Origin: Neckera pumila
Taxonomy: Eukaryota; Streptophyta; Bryopsida; Hypnales; Neckeraceae
DNA: 64,000 nt
Assembly (NCBI GenBank): GCA_963969595.1
Contig: OZ018411.1
Coordinates: 23,868,545-23,932,544, forward strand
Direction of reading: 5' to 3'
Within the stretch, counting starts at the first letter, position 1; each line of letters opens with the position of its first letter. Below, piece after piece: positions 13,034-24,200 of this stretch. Under the pieces are notes generated by a model. The model saw only the letters and a program-made list of their open reading frames with translations, was not told the origin of the DNA and searched no databases. The position numbers and the translations under genes are program-made.

Positions 13034-13507
13034 AAGAAGGGGGCATCCTACTGGTTGAGTAAAATTGGGCTCCTGGCGATCACGTGTAAGCTTTGTGACC
13101 AAAACATTTTCGAGACTCCTGAGCATCAATTTCACTTCTGCAACCGGGCAGCTGAGGTTTGGAGGAGGTTCCAACAGTTGGCCCGTTCCACTCATTTCCC
13201 TCCCTTCACTGACTGGGGTAGTATTAGATTTGGTTATTTTAGATCTGCTAGCTCTAAGGACTTTGAAATCTATAGTTTTCAGCCTTGGGACTTCCTTAGA
13301 GGTTTTATCTTGTGGTTTATATGGTTAGAACGATGCTCTGCTATTTTTCATGTTGGTTCTCCCTCCACCGAAGCCATCTTGGCGAAAGCTTGGGTGGCTT
13401 GCATTCAGAGTGGTATCGCTGTGTGGAACCAAGTTAATGATCCTCGTAGGAATGTTGTGGCTAGATTAGAACTCTTGTATTTGTTTCAGATTGTTTGGTG
13501 CTTTTGA
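13034..13507 (+). pseudogene. LINE reverse transcriptase C-terminal (zf-RVT) remnant
   Basis: An open stretch of about 150 residues reads WLSKIGLLAITCKLCDQ, then ETPEHQFHFC, then an AEVWRRF segment. This is the zinc-knuckle-like CxxC...H...C pattern found at the C-terminus of plant L1-type ORF2 proteins (zf-RVT domain). It continues to a stop after LFQIVWCF. Endonuclease and catalytic RT parts are missing, so it is a truncated relic, probably from a 5'-truncated insertion. No poly(A) tail is clear, and it sits inside the 12,650-14,028 element. Confidence 0.8.
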
Positions 13508-13792
13508 GGTAGTCTTTTCTGTAGCTAGTCTCGTAATTGTCCGTCTTGGCATTTTAGGCAAAGGGAATGCAAAAGGAAGTAGATACATTGAATGCAAAGA
13601 CTCCCCATTGTCATGGTGGAGACTAGGTTACAAACCCCAACGGCGACAAATAACAAATAACAAATGACAAAGGGAGAAGAGGAGAACGGAGAAGCATTTC
13701 TATCTTGCAAAAAACAGTCCGCAGAGATCTAGCGGCCGAGATCTTGTCAGTTTCTTATTTTTATGAAAAAAAAAATTCTAAAAAATTCAACA

Positions 13793-13851
13793 GACTCTCA
13801 AGGAGAGTTTGGGTCCTACATTTTGCAGGACCCAAACTCTCCTTGAGAGTC
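13793..13851. repeat. perfect 25-bp inverted repeat (hairpin)
   Basis: Arms 13,793-13,817 and 13,827-13,851 are exact reverse complements around a 9-bp loop. Pairing continues imperfectly outward through an AATTC block on each side. The GACTCTC and GTCCGTCG words also appear in the flanking TIR element, so it is part of that element's internal structure. Confidence 0.9.
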
Positions 13852-14174
13852 CGTCGAATTTTTCTGCCATGTAAGCATTTTGTTGCCATGTAGGCAGTTT
13901 TGAGAGTGACGGACTTTGGATTGTGGCGTGTAGTGTGAAGGCTTGAGAGGCCAAACTTTGGGGGTTTTGAAATTTGATTGGTGGAAACCGACGGACTCTC
14001 AACCGACGGCCGTAGTGTGAAGTGGCCCTAATAAGCAAGCTCTTTAAACATCTGTATGGTTAGATTTTGGAAAAAACATCAACTTGCTTCATTAGAGAGA
14101 ACTATAAGTCCATGCTGTTCTTCAGAGGAAAAACACCCTAGCTTGTAAAGGCTTGGGCACTTAGGGGTTAAAAG

Positions 14175-14735
14175 TACAAAGAATCAAAATATTCTAAAAA
14201 TTGTTAAGTAAAAGTTCCTCCGAGATTGAACAAAAAAACTAAATTGTTAATAGCTTTAAGGTAGAAATAAAATACAATAATTTCAATGGTGACATTGTTC
14301 TAGCAAACAAATTTAACCATACAAAATAAGTTTTTTTTGAAAAATTGTCAAAATTGCATTCAAGAATGAATTCTATGAATTCTTTTTTTAAAAAGATGCT
14401 TATTTTGCCAAAAACAAGATTGTCCTTAACTTTCTCATTAGTAGTCCAAATATTTTCATGTAGACAAGAATATTTTTTGTAAGAAAGAAGATTTTGAAAT
14501 TTTTATTTTTATTTTTTATGGTGATTTTTTGGTGTTGCTTGACAAACCCAATTTTGGACTTAGGGTGGCAAAAATTTGCTTTTGGGCATCAATTGAAATT
14601 AAAATATATTTTCAAAAGGATGATATTCTTTTTTATCTTTAAAAAAATGTTTCTAAAAATCACGATGAAAATTTAGACTTTAGGAGCCTGATCAAAATCT
14701 GTTTTGTCAGTTGAGGGGACACTGGGACTTTAGGA
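14175..14735. repeat. dispersed repeat related to 20.1 kb and 52.3 kb
   Basis: Blocks such as ACAAGATTGTCCTTAACTTT and TTTTCATGTAGACAAGA recur around 20,160-20,250, and in reverse orientation around 52,330-52,600. Bounded on the left by the CTTAGGGGTTAA terminus at 14,160-14,171. Non-coding; part of the TTAACCCC element group. Confidence 0.5.
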
Positions 14736-16961
14736 GTTAAAAACAACAATTAGGTTTGCCAAGACCACTCTAGGTTTTCATCGTGAACGATCGATGAAAT
14801 AATTAGGTAGTATTTTTCCCGGATCAAAATGTGACAGATTTTTTAATAGGAACTAGCGGTTGGCACTTGCTATGCTACGCATTCATCATTAGAATTTTAT
14901 TAGAATCTTTATGTATTAGATAAAATACAGAACAAAAATTTCAATGAATCTTCAAATAAAAATTACCAAAATCTTTGTATAATTTTGTTTTTAAGTAAGC
15001 ATATATTGAAATGTACAATAGAAATTTATCGAATGATGAATGAAATATGTGCAATGGTGAATACTGTAAAAGATATACATTTATTGTAATGCATTCAGAA
15101 GTTGACTCTCGAGTTGACTCAATTGTTGCGAACAATGGCAACCCAAAAACTTGGTGAATTGAAAAGAAAAACTTGTAAATTTCAAAAACTTCATGAAGAA
15201 TTTAATTGTTGTAAAACCCAAAATCGCTTCAATTGAATAAATTTCTCAAATCATATGGTAGTAGCAATAGAATTTTGAAATTATAATAGCTGTAAAAGTG
15301 ATATTACAAAGGTGATTGCAAACTACTACTCTATTTCTGTAATATAACATTGTGTGAAAATATTATTTTTATGTATGCATGATTGAAAGTATTTTTACAA
15401 AATATTAAAATTAATTATTTCAAAGACTTTTTGAAAATATTATCATGCATTCTATTCAAATATATCAAAATTTTACTTATATGTGATACAATGAATGCAT
15501 AGCATAGCAAGCATGAGCCCCTATTATTAATGGTAGCATTTGTGATATTACAGAGGGAGTTATGATTTTAGTAGTATGATTGTGATAGGGGTCCTAACAC
15601 TATATATTTAATGTAATCAATTGCTAATTCCATGGTTTTATGTCACAATTTTCTATATATATTTGCCCTAATTAACTTCCAAAAGGAATGGAGAACTAGC
15701 AAAATCTTTGAAATGAGCAAAATTCCATATTTGACAAGGGAAATGACCATATTGGATATTGGCATGATTTAAGAATAGTTGTGCCATGGATCAATACAAA
15801 TTGTTCAATTTGAGGAGAGATTGGAGCTACAAGATGTATTCAATAGCCTAATATATGGGCATGTACTCATATTCTAGGTCAAATACAATATATTTAACTA
15901 GGGCATATGAGATTAGATACATGTACATTCAAATACTAAGACAAGATTGCATATATAGGTTAAGGTTATAGTACCTCTAAACGATGACTTGCATAGTATG
16001 TAAACATTATACATTATGTTATTTGTTAACAGGTGATTGCAAGAAACACCTGTCCTATTTTGCGTCATACCTTGTGTGCTAATTTGTTTTTTGGCTATAA
16101 CTTTTGCATTTTGGCTCTAAATGACTCAAAACTCATAGACAAGGTACTCACAACTGTTATATGCCTTGATTAATTTTTTTGGAATTTAAAAAGGTTTCAT
16201 TGTCCAAAAATAGCCCCCAATTATAAGTCACACTTGCAAATTTTTATTTATTTATAACAAAGTAGTATATTCCAAAAAATGATTTTGGAACTGAATTTTG
16301 AAGGAAATGGTCTTTTAGTACACTTTTAGCTATTCTTCATAGAATTTTAAAAAATAATAAAATATGTTGTGTAGAAATCCACAAAGATAGCTTCTTTGTA
16401 TTTGCATGTAAAAAAGCATTTTGGTGGTATTTTTGGTGAATGACCATCTCTATAAAGTTGTTACAAATGGCACATTTTTATTATTATTTTCCTATTTTTT
16501 GCTAATTAAAACATCAAAGTATGTATTTTCTTGAGATTTTGCACTTTTCTAGTTTTCCTACTTAGAGATTTTTTCTATGATTATCCTCCGGTGATTACCT
16601 TCATCTTATAGACCTGTATATATATTGGTTAAACTTTAAAAATAAACTAAAATTATGTTTCAAATTTTAAAGTACTCCAGAAAATAAAAAGGCATGAGTA
16701 CTATAAAATGCAACAAAATCGGCAAGTGTTTCTTGCAATCATCCAAACCACTTCCATCCTTACACATTTGTTATTTGTTAACCACTTCCATCCTTACATT
16801 TAGTCATTTTACCCATGTCCTTTTAAAAATAAATTTCATTCTTGAAGGAATGAAATACAAGCTGAAGGGAAATCAATGGAGAACAATGGTCTTCTTTAAG
16901 TTCCACAAGGTCAATATTCCCACAAGTCTTCAACAGACCTTTGTATGCACATACCAAAGTA

Positions 16962-17298
16962 CAGTAGAACTTCTCTAATTCAATAGGTCCGAAACGCTTG
17001 CCAAATTAGTTTAGAGAGGGTCTGCGCATAAGAGAGGTCCTACGCAATCAAAGTCTCTGCAAAAATGACGCAGTCATTCTACAGTGACACAGTCTTGGAT
17101 GCAACTTGGGTTTTTTGTTTTTTTTGTCAGAGGACACTTGTAGAGCTCAATGTAGATGTGGCAAGAATACTTATGTACAGTACTGAGATAGCACCTTCCC
17201 ATTAGATTTTGTTTTTTCATAGAGCTGGGACCACGGGGACTGAATGCTTTATAGAGGATTATTGAATTATGGAGGGTATACTTATAGGAGTCCTATTG
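16962..17298. mobile_element. Emigrant/pogo-like MITE
   Basis: Left end CAGTAGAACTTCTCTAATTC, right end (reverse strand) CAATAGGACTCCTATAAG; flanked by TA at 16,960-16,961 and 17,299-17,300. This resembles the Arabidopsis Emigrant/Lemi (pogo, Tc1/mariner) terminus type that starts CAGTAAAACCTCTATAAAT, known to me from memory. The 337-bp interior is non-coding. Confidence 0.65.
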
Positions 17299-18589
17299 TA
17301 CAGTGATTTCAAATCCAATAGTATATAAATAAATTTACTACGCTTTTACTTGATCTTCATTACAAAAGCAAAAGCATGGCCCACCACCCACAACTAACAT
17401 ATCTAAGCAATTTAAAATTGGCAAGTGATTTGAAACTTCCTTTCATTGTCTATGCCTTAGCGAAGTAATAATATAAGGTAACTACACCTAAAATTGCACA
17501 CTGGATATTTTTGCCTAAAATATACTTCCACTATTCATATGATTCTATGATTGCTTTTAAGTACCCCTATTTTCAGCACTTTGAAAATTTGTAGTTTATT
17601 CTTGAGGTGTCCAAAAAATGCATTCTAAGAGAATCTAGAATCTTGTTTTGACTACCAATGGGACACTACAATTTTTTTTCAATATAATAGTGAAAATCAT
17701 GCTGAACTACTAAATTGTGCAATTTAAAGTGTAGTTACCTTATGTGAGATTGCACCATATCTACCTACTTGTGAATATAACATTTTTTGAAACTTGTATA
17801 GCAATGTCTAAAAATCATAAATTCTATGCAACACTCTCATTTATATTTTTGAAATCACAAAAAAATCAAATTATTCGGAACTTTTTGCACCTTCAAATAC
17901 AACTTTGTATACTAAAAAGACACAATCTACATTAGGAGGGCAAATGCATTCAACTTCCTTTAGTGATTAAAGTGATTGGAACATGAATGCAATTAAATTA
18001 TTGAATAAACCTTATTTATCATGGTATTTTTTTTCAAGTGAAAGGACAATAATTATATAATCCATTTCTAAATGAGACAACTCCTATCATTCTAAATGAT
18101 TTGTTACTAGGTTCATTTAGTCCCAACAATTTTTGGATTGTTGCCACAAAAAATTGAGTCATAAAGATGTTGAATGCTATGAAGATGCACCTTGATAAGT
18201 ATGTATCTTTAGGAGTCTAATATAATATCAAGCACTTGATATAACTTGAAGCAAATTGTGGTATCTTACAAATTGAATCCGGACCTATGCCAACCTTTGT
18301 GGATGAGAAGTCTATTTTAGATACTACACGGTCAAAGTAGATAATGTTTTTACAATTTCTAAGAGCATATTTGAGTCCCTCTTATTTGACTTAATTGATG
18401 AAGCCCAAATGGAATTTTGGGAGGCTATGATACCTTACTCTTCACAAAATGTAGATATTTCATATTAAATTGATCAACAATAAATTCTGACATCACAAAA
18501 TCTAAAAATGTATGTAAAGCTTCAATTATGTTCTTCATTAGATCTATATGGATTCTATGCAGAATATTATTATGTTCTTTTGACTTTTC

Positions 18590-18715
18590 CAGGTCTTTTT
18601 TTCTCTTAACTATAAGTGCTTTACAAACTACAAATTCTAACTTGTTTATCCCACATGGGTTGTTCTAATTCCTACCACTCCATGTGTGTATATATATAGA
18701 GAGATTTCTTTTCCA
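18590..18715. mobile_element. foldback-family terminus (single end)
   Basis: The segment with TTATCCCACATGGGTTGTTC, then CCTACCACTCCATGTGTGTA, matches the right end of the foldback element at 29.93-30.90 kb and the element at 59.6-60.7 kb. Only one end is recognisable here. Confidence 0.5.
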
Positions 18716-18717
18716 TT

Positions 18718-18887
18718 GAAAACTCAAAATATTATTGGTTTGGATGAATGCAAGCCAATAGTTTGGTTCATTATTTTTTTAACTAGATTTTTGTGCTTTG
18801 TAACATTACACTAATGTTTTTTTTATAAAATAATGAACCAAACTATTGGCTTGCATTCATACAAAATCAATGATATTTTGAGTTTTC
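18718..18887. mobile_element. small foldback element, about 60-bp arms
   Basis: Left arm begins GAAAACTCAAAATATTATTG and ends TTTGGTTCATTATTTT near 18,777. The right arm, about 18,828-18,887, is its reverse complement with only a few mismatches. The spacer is about 50 bp. The whole behaves as one long hairpin. Confidence 0.8.
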
Positions 18888-19045
18888 AAAACACCCAATG
18901 TATGGGTGCAGAACGCTGGTTATTGTGTGTTTGGTTTAATCAGTGTATAAACTTCCGTTTTGTTTTAATTTTTAATGTACATTGTACAGTTGCGCCATCT
19001 AATTATTCTCTAACAAAATTGACGATGCATATAAATTAGCTAATG

Positions 19046-19110
19046 ATGGTGTGGTATATTCCACACTATTTCATCTGTCGAATGAGATGGTGTGGAATAT
19101 ACCACACCAT
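19046..19110. repeat. perfect 21-bp inverted repeat with 23-bp loop
   Basis: Arms ATGGTGTGGTATATTCCACA(C) at 19,046-19,066 and the exact complement at 19,090-19,110. Each arm is itself partly palindromic (GTGTGGTATATTCCACAC-like). Could be the core of a tiny MITE or a structured RNA; I see no further support for either. Confidence 0.85.
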
Positions 19111-19619
19111 TCCGTTTGAGGGAAGGCAGCCTACGACTCTGCTACGGAATGTTATGATTACACCATGAAAATAGAATATCTAAAATAAATTTAATTAATT
19201 ATTTTTATTTTTAATTATTTTTAATCCTCCTGACTATTGCAAACTGCTGCGGTCTGCTGGTCATAGGTGACCATGGATTGATTAAAGGGATGGGGCCCTT
19301 TAAAGGCCTCAAACCTTTTCTAATGATTCTCAAGTGCATTGAGGATGACTTTAGAGCGTACTTCTATATACAAATGAAGTCAATGAACTTCTAAGTTGTT
19401 TCTTAGAGTTGTTAATGCTTTCACCAACATTGGCAATCAAACAATGGATAAGCAATTCCATGTGCGTAGGGGAGAAAACAAATTGCCTACTAGTAAGAAT
19501 TTGCAATCAAAAGTTTGCAATAGAAAATACTTATATTTTGTTTTCTTAAAATTAAAAAGACAAAATAAATAATTAAAAAAATTCACATGCATATTTTGTA
19601 AATAGTCAATTATCTAGCC

Positions 19620-20290
19620 CCTCAAGAACCAAGGCCCTTTTTCTATCAAAAAACACTCAAAACGGTCATTTTCTAGTGCAAAGTGCAAAAAACTTAAAGT
19701 CTATCTTTTTTGCATATCTAACCACTAGATCTTGTACTAGACAAGTTCAAAAATAAGTGGTAGAAATTTCAGAAACTTTGATGGTGTGGATTGCAAGATA
19801 TCCGCATTTAAAGTATAGAAAATAAGTTTTTTTGCACCTTCCGTGCCTAGATTTTTTTACCTTGAATCTTTTAACTTAATTTTTTTGCACTATTGATTTT
19901 AAATTAAAAAGATTTTATATTGAAGAATTGAGTTGAGAGAATAAGAAAACATTTAAAAAACACACCAATTGATTCAAGATTGAATGAAAAACAAAATTGT
20001 CAATAACTCTAAGTGATGGAATTGAAATACAATAATCCCAATGGTGAGATTGTTATAGCAAGCAACTAAATCCTCCCAAACAACTCTTTTAAAAAAATGT
20101 AAAATGTGCATTCAAAAATGGATCCTATAAGTTATTTTTTCAAGAAGATGTTTAGTTTGCCCGAAACAAGATTGTCCATAACTTTCTTATCACTAGTTCA
20201 AATGGAATGAATCAAGTCTTTTCATGTAGACAAGAGTATTTTTTGTGAGAAACAATATTTTGACAATTTTATTTTGGGTTGTTGTGATAC
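19620..20290. mobile_element. TTAACCCC-group element copy
   Basis: Combines the blocks of 11,386-11,600 (CTCAAAACGGTCATTTTCTA and following) and of 14,220-14,500 (ACAAGATTGTCCATAACTTT). It is thus a more complete copy of the same element group. No open frame. Confidence 0.55.
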
Positions 20291-20364
20291 CATTTATGGG
20301 TTGGTCCTCCTAGTTCTTTTTGTAGGTTTGCATACTTAGAAATATTTTTAACTCATTTTTTAGA

Positions 20365-20640
20365 GATAGAAAAATGGATGCCAAACGAAACACAAGTGGT
20401 TTCATATTTTTTGAAGCATTTTTTAATTAGTTATGAATTTCCTAAAATTTCTGTTGTGGATACCTATTTGTGACTCTAGGTCTCCTAAACAACATCCACT
20501 AGCTTACAACTTCTATAGTGATTTGAAAAAATCATGGCCAATGATTGGCTCTTGCAATAAAGAATATTTTTTCATTGATTCAATCAATGACTAAAGTGGT
20601 CCATTTAAGGACCACCTCATATCCATTCAATAGCTTTTTA
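20365..20640 (+). repeat. dispersed ~270-bp repeat, copy 1 of 2
   Basis: Shares TTTTTTGAAGCATTTT, GACTCTAGGTCT, AATGATTGG-CTTGCAATAAA and GGTCCATTTAAGGACCACCTC in order with 23,095-23,355. The last block is a short palindrome. Non-coding. Confidence 0.65.
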
Positions 20641-21187
20641 TAGGATTGATTTGAAGAGGCCGCTTGCTTTTAAAGCAGACTACCTTACTCTTGAATTTTG
20701 AGCCGGAAATGAAAATTGATCTCCAGCTTAAAAGCTGCACACTTCTATGCACCAGAATCAAAAAAGGATTTGTCTTGTTCCAAAGTTTTACAATTCCCAC
20801 CACATAGAAGTCTGATCTTAGCTCTTAGTAAGAGCATCGCTTATGTTTTACTTTAAGAAGGCCCGGACGGTCTAGTCCAGCCTTGATTTTGTCCCACAAA
20901 GTTTACATGCTAACTTCCAAACTCACCCTGGGCCTCTCAAAAATCAAGCTCTAAACGCCATCTTGCCATGCCCGCTCAGTTGGACTTCATGCTTGAATTC
21001 TCTAAAGCATCCTCTTGTCAGTACTTTGTTTCTTGTCTTGGAGTCCAAATTTCTAGTGAACAATATATGGCTCCGAAACTCAAGACAATGTGTAGTACAG
21101 AGTAACTTCTTTGAATCTAACAACAATTTAATTTCATCATTTGCTTTAATTAAATCTAGTTTGTGCTACGCCACGCCACCACACCGG

Positions 21188-21400
21188 GCATGAGTTGGGG
21201 CCCAACCTACCTCGTCCCATGAGCCCAGTCTAGCGACTTTGGTGTGCCATTTTGGTTGTTTACCGGTGGAGAAGCTCTTCGTAAGTGACTGATTGATGTG
21301 ATCATCATCCAAGTGAATTTTTGCAGCTGCAAGTCTACCACAAAGGTATCATGGGAATCCTCTTCCTTGACATGGATTGCTTCGGCTGCTCATGTGGTCT
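21188..21400 (+). repeat. local duplication, copy A
   Basis: Matches 21,940-22,232 in order: CATGAGTTGG, CCTACCTCGTCCC, CTTTGG-GTGCCAT, GATGTGATCATCATCC, TGCAGCTGCAAGTCT and CCACAAAGGTATCA-GGGAAT. GC-richer than surroundings. No frame is conserved between the copies, so it does not look like coding sequence. Confidence 0.7.
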
Positions 21401-21568
21401 CTCCCTCCACATACACTGCTCAAGACAAGGAACAGTTACTCCCTTGAATCAAACAACAATCTCATTTCAGCATTTACTTTGATGAAATCAATTACTACAC
21501 AAAATAATGAAATTGGATGGCCTTAAACAATTCGGTTACCTTCAGGAGAGAAATAACTTCATGACTCA

Positions 21569-21707
21569 AGGCCTCTTCACACTATGGCCGTCCAAGTCGA
21601 GAGTCCGTCGTTTTCACCAATCATATTGCAGGGTCCGTTGGTTCCACCAATCATATTGCAGAGTCCCACGGCCTCTCGACTTGGACGGCCATAGTGTGAA
21701 GAGGCCC
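21569..21707. mobile_element. 139-bp MITE with 35-bp TIRs
   Basis: Left end GGCCTCTTCACACTATGGCC and right end its complement; pairing continues through CCAAGTCGAGAG. TCA flanks both sides (21,566-21,568 and 21,708-21,710), a 3-bp duplication. The centre holds two near-identical copies of CACCAATCATATTGCAG. Same family as the 12,650-14,028 element. Confidence 0.85.
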
Positions 21708-21939
21708 TCACTGCTTGTCCACATGGAGGCCGGCGCATGCAATTCTCTAAAACCCGCGCCATCAACCCATGCACCACCCCATGCAACACACATGGTTCCT
21801 ATATTATTTCACTGCATCTTTCTACCGTGCAACTGTTCATATTTCTACAATGTAGAATGTCGAGAAATTCGTGATTGAGGGGCAACCTAATGTCACTATT
21901 TCACTATTTTGTGTAGCTCTTGCTGGGCCATGACACCCA

Positions 21940-22232
21940 ACATGAGTTGGTGTCACCAACCTCACCTACCTCGTCCCGCGAACCCAACCCAGCCCAACCC
22001 AGCCCAACCCAGCCCCACCCAGCCCAACTGCTTTGGCGTGCCATGTTGACAGTGCACCAGTGGAGATGCTCATCTCATATTCTCATCTCCTTGTCATTGT
22101 ACATGACTGATCACTAATCGATGTGATCATCATCATCATCATCCCAATGAAATTTATCTGCAGCTGCAAGTCTGCCACAAAGGTATCACGGGAATCCCTT
22201 GCCTTGCTTTGACACAGATTGCAGCCCATGCT
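21940..22232 (+). repeat. local duplication, copy B, with simple repeats
   Basis: Second copy of the 21,188-21,400 segment. It contains an expanded AACCCAGCCC run (about 21,978-22,025) and an ATC run (about 22,127-22,143) not expanded in copy A. Confidence 0.7.
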
Positions 22233-22384
22233 TCCCCCCTCCCTCCCCTTGAGAAGGCACGTGGGCTTTGCAGGGGTTGATGAATCATCCAACAGCAGAC
22301 TGAAGCTGGTAACTTACTTGGAAGTTAAAAAACAAGGCTCGCTCGCGTCTTCTGCTGTGAGCTAACGTAGCTGCAGCCTTCACC

Positions 22385-22413
22385 TGCAGGCAGGCAGGCA
22401 GGCAGGCAGGCAG
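22385..22413. repeat. (CAGG)n microsatellite
   Basis: About seven CAGG/GGCA units. A (GGGACA)n run of three to four units follows at about 22,725-22,747. Confidence 0.85.
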
Positions 22414-23094
22414 CAGGGATCTCAAAACAGGTTCCAGGTTTTTAGCCAAATGTTCATTTTTGGAAGATTTTTTTTGAATTGACACTGAGGCATAAAAGAA
22501 ATTAAGTAGAAATCTTTGAGCGAAATTTAGTTTTGGGATCACTGGCAGGCAGGGGACATCATGTGGCATCTGACTATCTCACTGATCAAGCCCCTGAAGA
22601 AAGACTACTGAACTACCGGTACTTGGACAAGGACGCTCCTGGTTTCAAATCCTGAGGCATCTGGGTCCCATATTTCTCTTTTCAGATCAATGGGGACCGT
22701 ACGTAACTTACGCCATTCATGCCAGGGACAGGGACAGGGACAGGGTCGGGTCGGGCAGTAGGGGCACAAAGAGGGACCCGGCTCCTCGCCATCTGGAGTT
22801 TGGTCGGTCCGGAGACTTGGTATGGCCATGGCCACGGGGAAATTTGATGGGTATCCATGGAAACAATGAAGGGCACATAACATTGTTTACCAATGAGGCA
22901 CCCATCCTTGAAAAACGGGACCCCAACATGGAACAAAATGGACTAGGTAAATGCAAAGCAGGCTAAGTTATCAAAAATAATTGCCAGATAGGACATAAGG
23001 TAGGAGGCTTTGAAAGCAAACATCGAAGTGCTAGTCCATCTTTTTCATGTGGTTTCTTAGATGGGATTGTTTCTAGTTCATTTTTCAAACAAAG

Positions 23095-23355
23095 AGAAAT
23101 AGATTTTGATTGTAACACAAGCTGTTTTCTATTTTTTGAAGCATTTTCAAATTTTTTATGGATTTTCAAACAAGAAGAGTCATAGGTCCCTATTTATGAC
23201 CCTAGGTCTTCTATAAATCGTTAACATGAAACTTCTAGAGAGAAATGGGAAAAGCAAAGAGAATGATTGGTGCTTGCAATAAATAATATTTTTTTTTATT
23301 GATCCATTCAATGACTATAGAAGGTCCATTTAACGACCACCTCATGTCCATTTCA
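23095..23355 (+). repeat. dispersed ~270-bp repeat, copy 2 of 2
   Basis: Partner of 20,365-20,640, same orientation and block order. Confidence 0.65.
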
Positions 23356-24023
23356 AGCAAACGTGTATGGGCAATTCTAAATGCCCGCCCGCTTTCATTG
23401 CCTCCTACCTTACTGAGCCAAGGTTAGTACTAACCGACAGTTATTTTTGATGACTTGGCATGCTTTGATATTACCGAACATAATGTCAATATAGGAGAAT
23501 TGAGCCGTTTGACTTCTTTGATTGCTTAACCAATCAAAACATGCAACAATGGCAAAAGTCTCTTGTATTTAGATCCTGTTAGGTGGATCTGCACTCACTA
23601 GGTTAATACCACTTGGTAAAAGGAGATATTTCTCTTAGATTTCTCTCACTGCCATACCAATGAAATTTCTACTTCATACCCATTCTGTTGGAAATTTGCA
23701 CAAGGCAATGAGCATTATCAGTCTTAATCTACCTCTCTTTAACCAATCAAAACATGCCATGACGGCAAGACTCTCTTGCATTGACATTATGGTCTTATAA
23801 TAGGTCTCTTTAGTCAACTCCAATCCTTGAATTATATTGCAAGTCACTACCAAGCATTTAGGGAGGCATAATACCTTTTTAGCATGGAGAGGACCATACC
23901 ATTGTTTGTTTGTATAATGTTATACATGGCAATGGCTAGAAGGTAGATTTTTGTGTAATTTTGGATGGATTGGCCATTTGGAGTTGAATCTTGTAAGGAC
24001 ACTATGAATGAGAGTGGTCTAAT

Positions 24024-24200
24024 GGATGACAAGAGAATCCTTCTAAAAAAGACAAAAGTGCTAACGTTCATTCTTCGAATTTTGAGGTGAAGAAGGAAGG
24101 TCTTGCAGAGTAGTTTGACCTCCAATAAATGCTTTTGGCTTTCTTAAATAGATGATTTACACTGTACCAAAAAGTCAGATTTCTAGGGTGACCATTCCGT
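24024..24200 (+). repeat. dispersed ~170-bp repeat, copy 2 of 3
   Basis: Partner of 5708-5880 and 34,674-34,850; TAGTTTGACCTCCAATAAAT is the clearest shared block. Confidence 0.6.

Larger units (their letters stand above)
12650..14028. mobile_element. 1.38-kb composite TIR element with TAA target site
   Basis: Left end GGGCCTCTTCACACTATGGC, right end GTAGTGTGAAGTGGCCC; TAA flanks both sides (12,647-12,649 and 14,029-14,031). The same termini bound a compact 139-bp MITE at 21,569. Inside are a shorter hairpin remnant (to about 12,778), a LINE reverse-transcriptase C-terminal fragment (13,034-13,507) and a perfect 25-bp hairpin (13,793-13,851). It may have captured the LINE piece or been a landing site for it. 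Confidence 0.7.
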
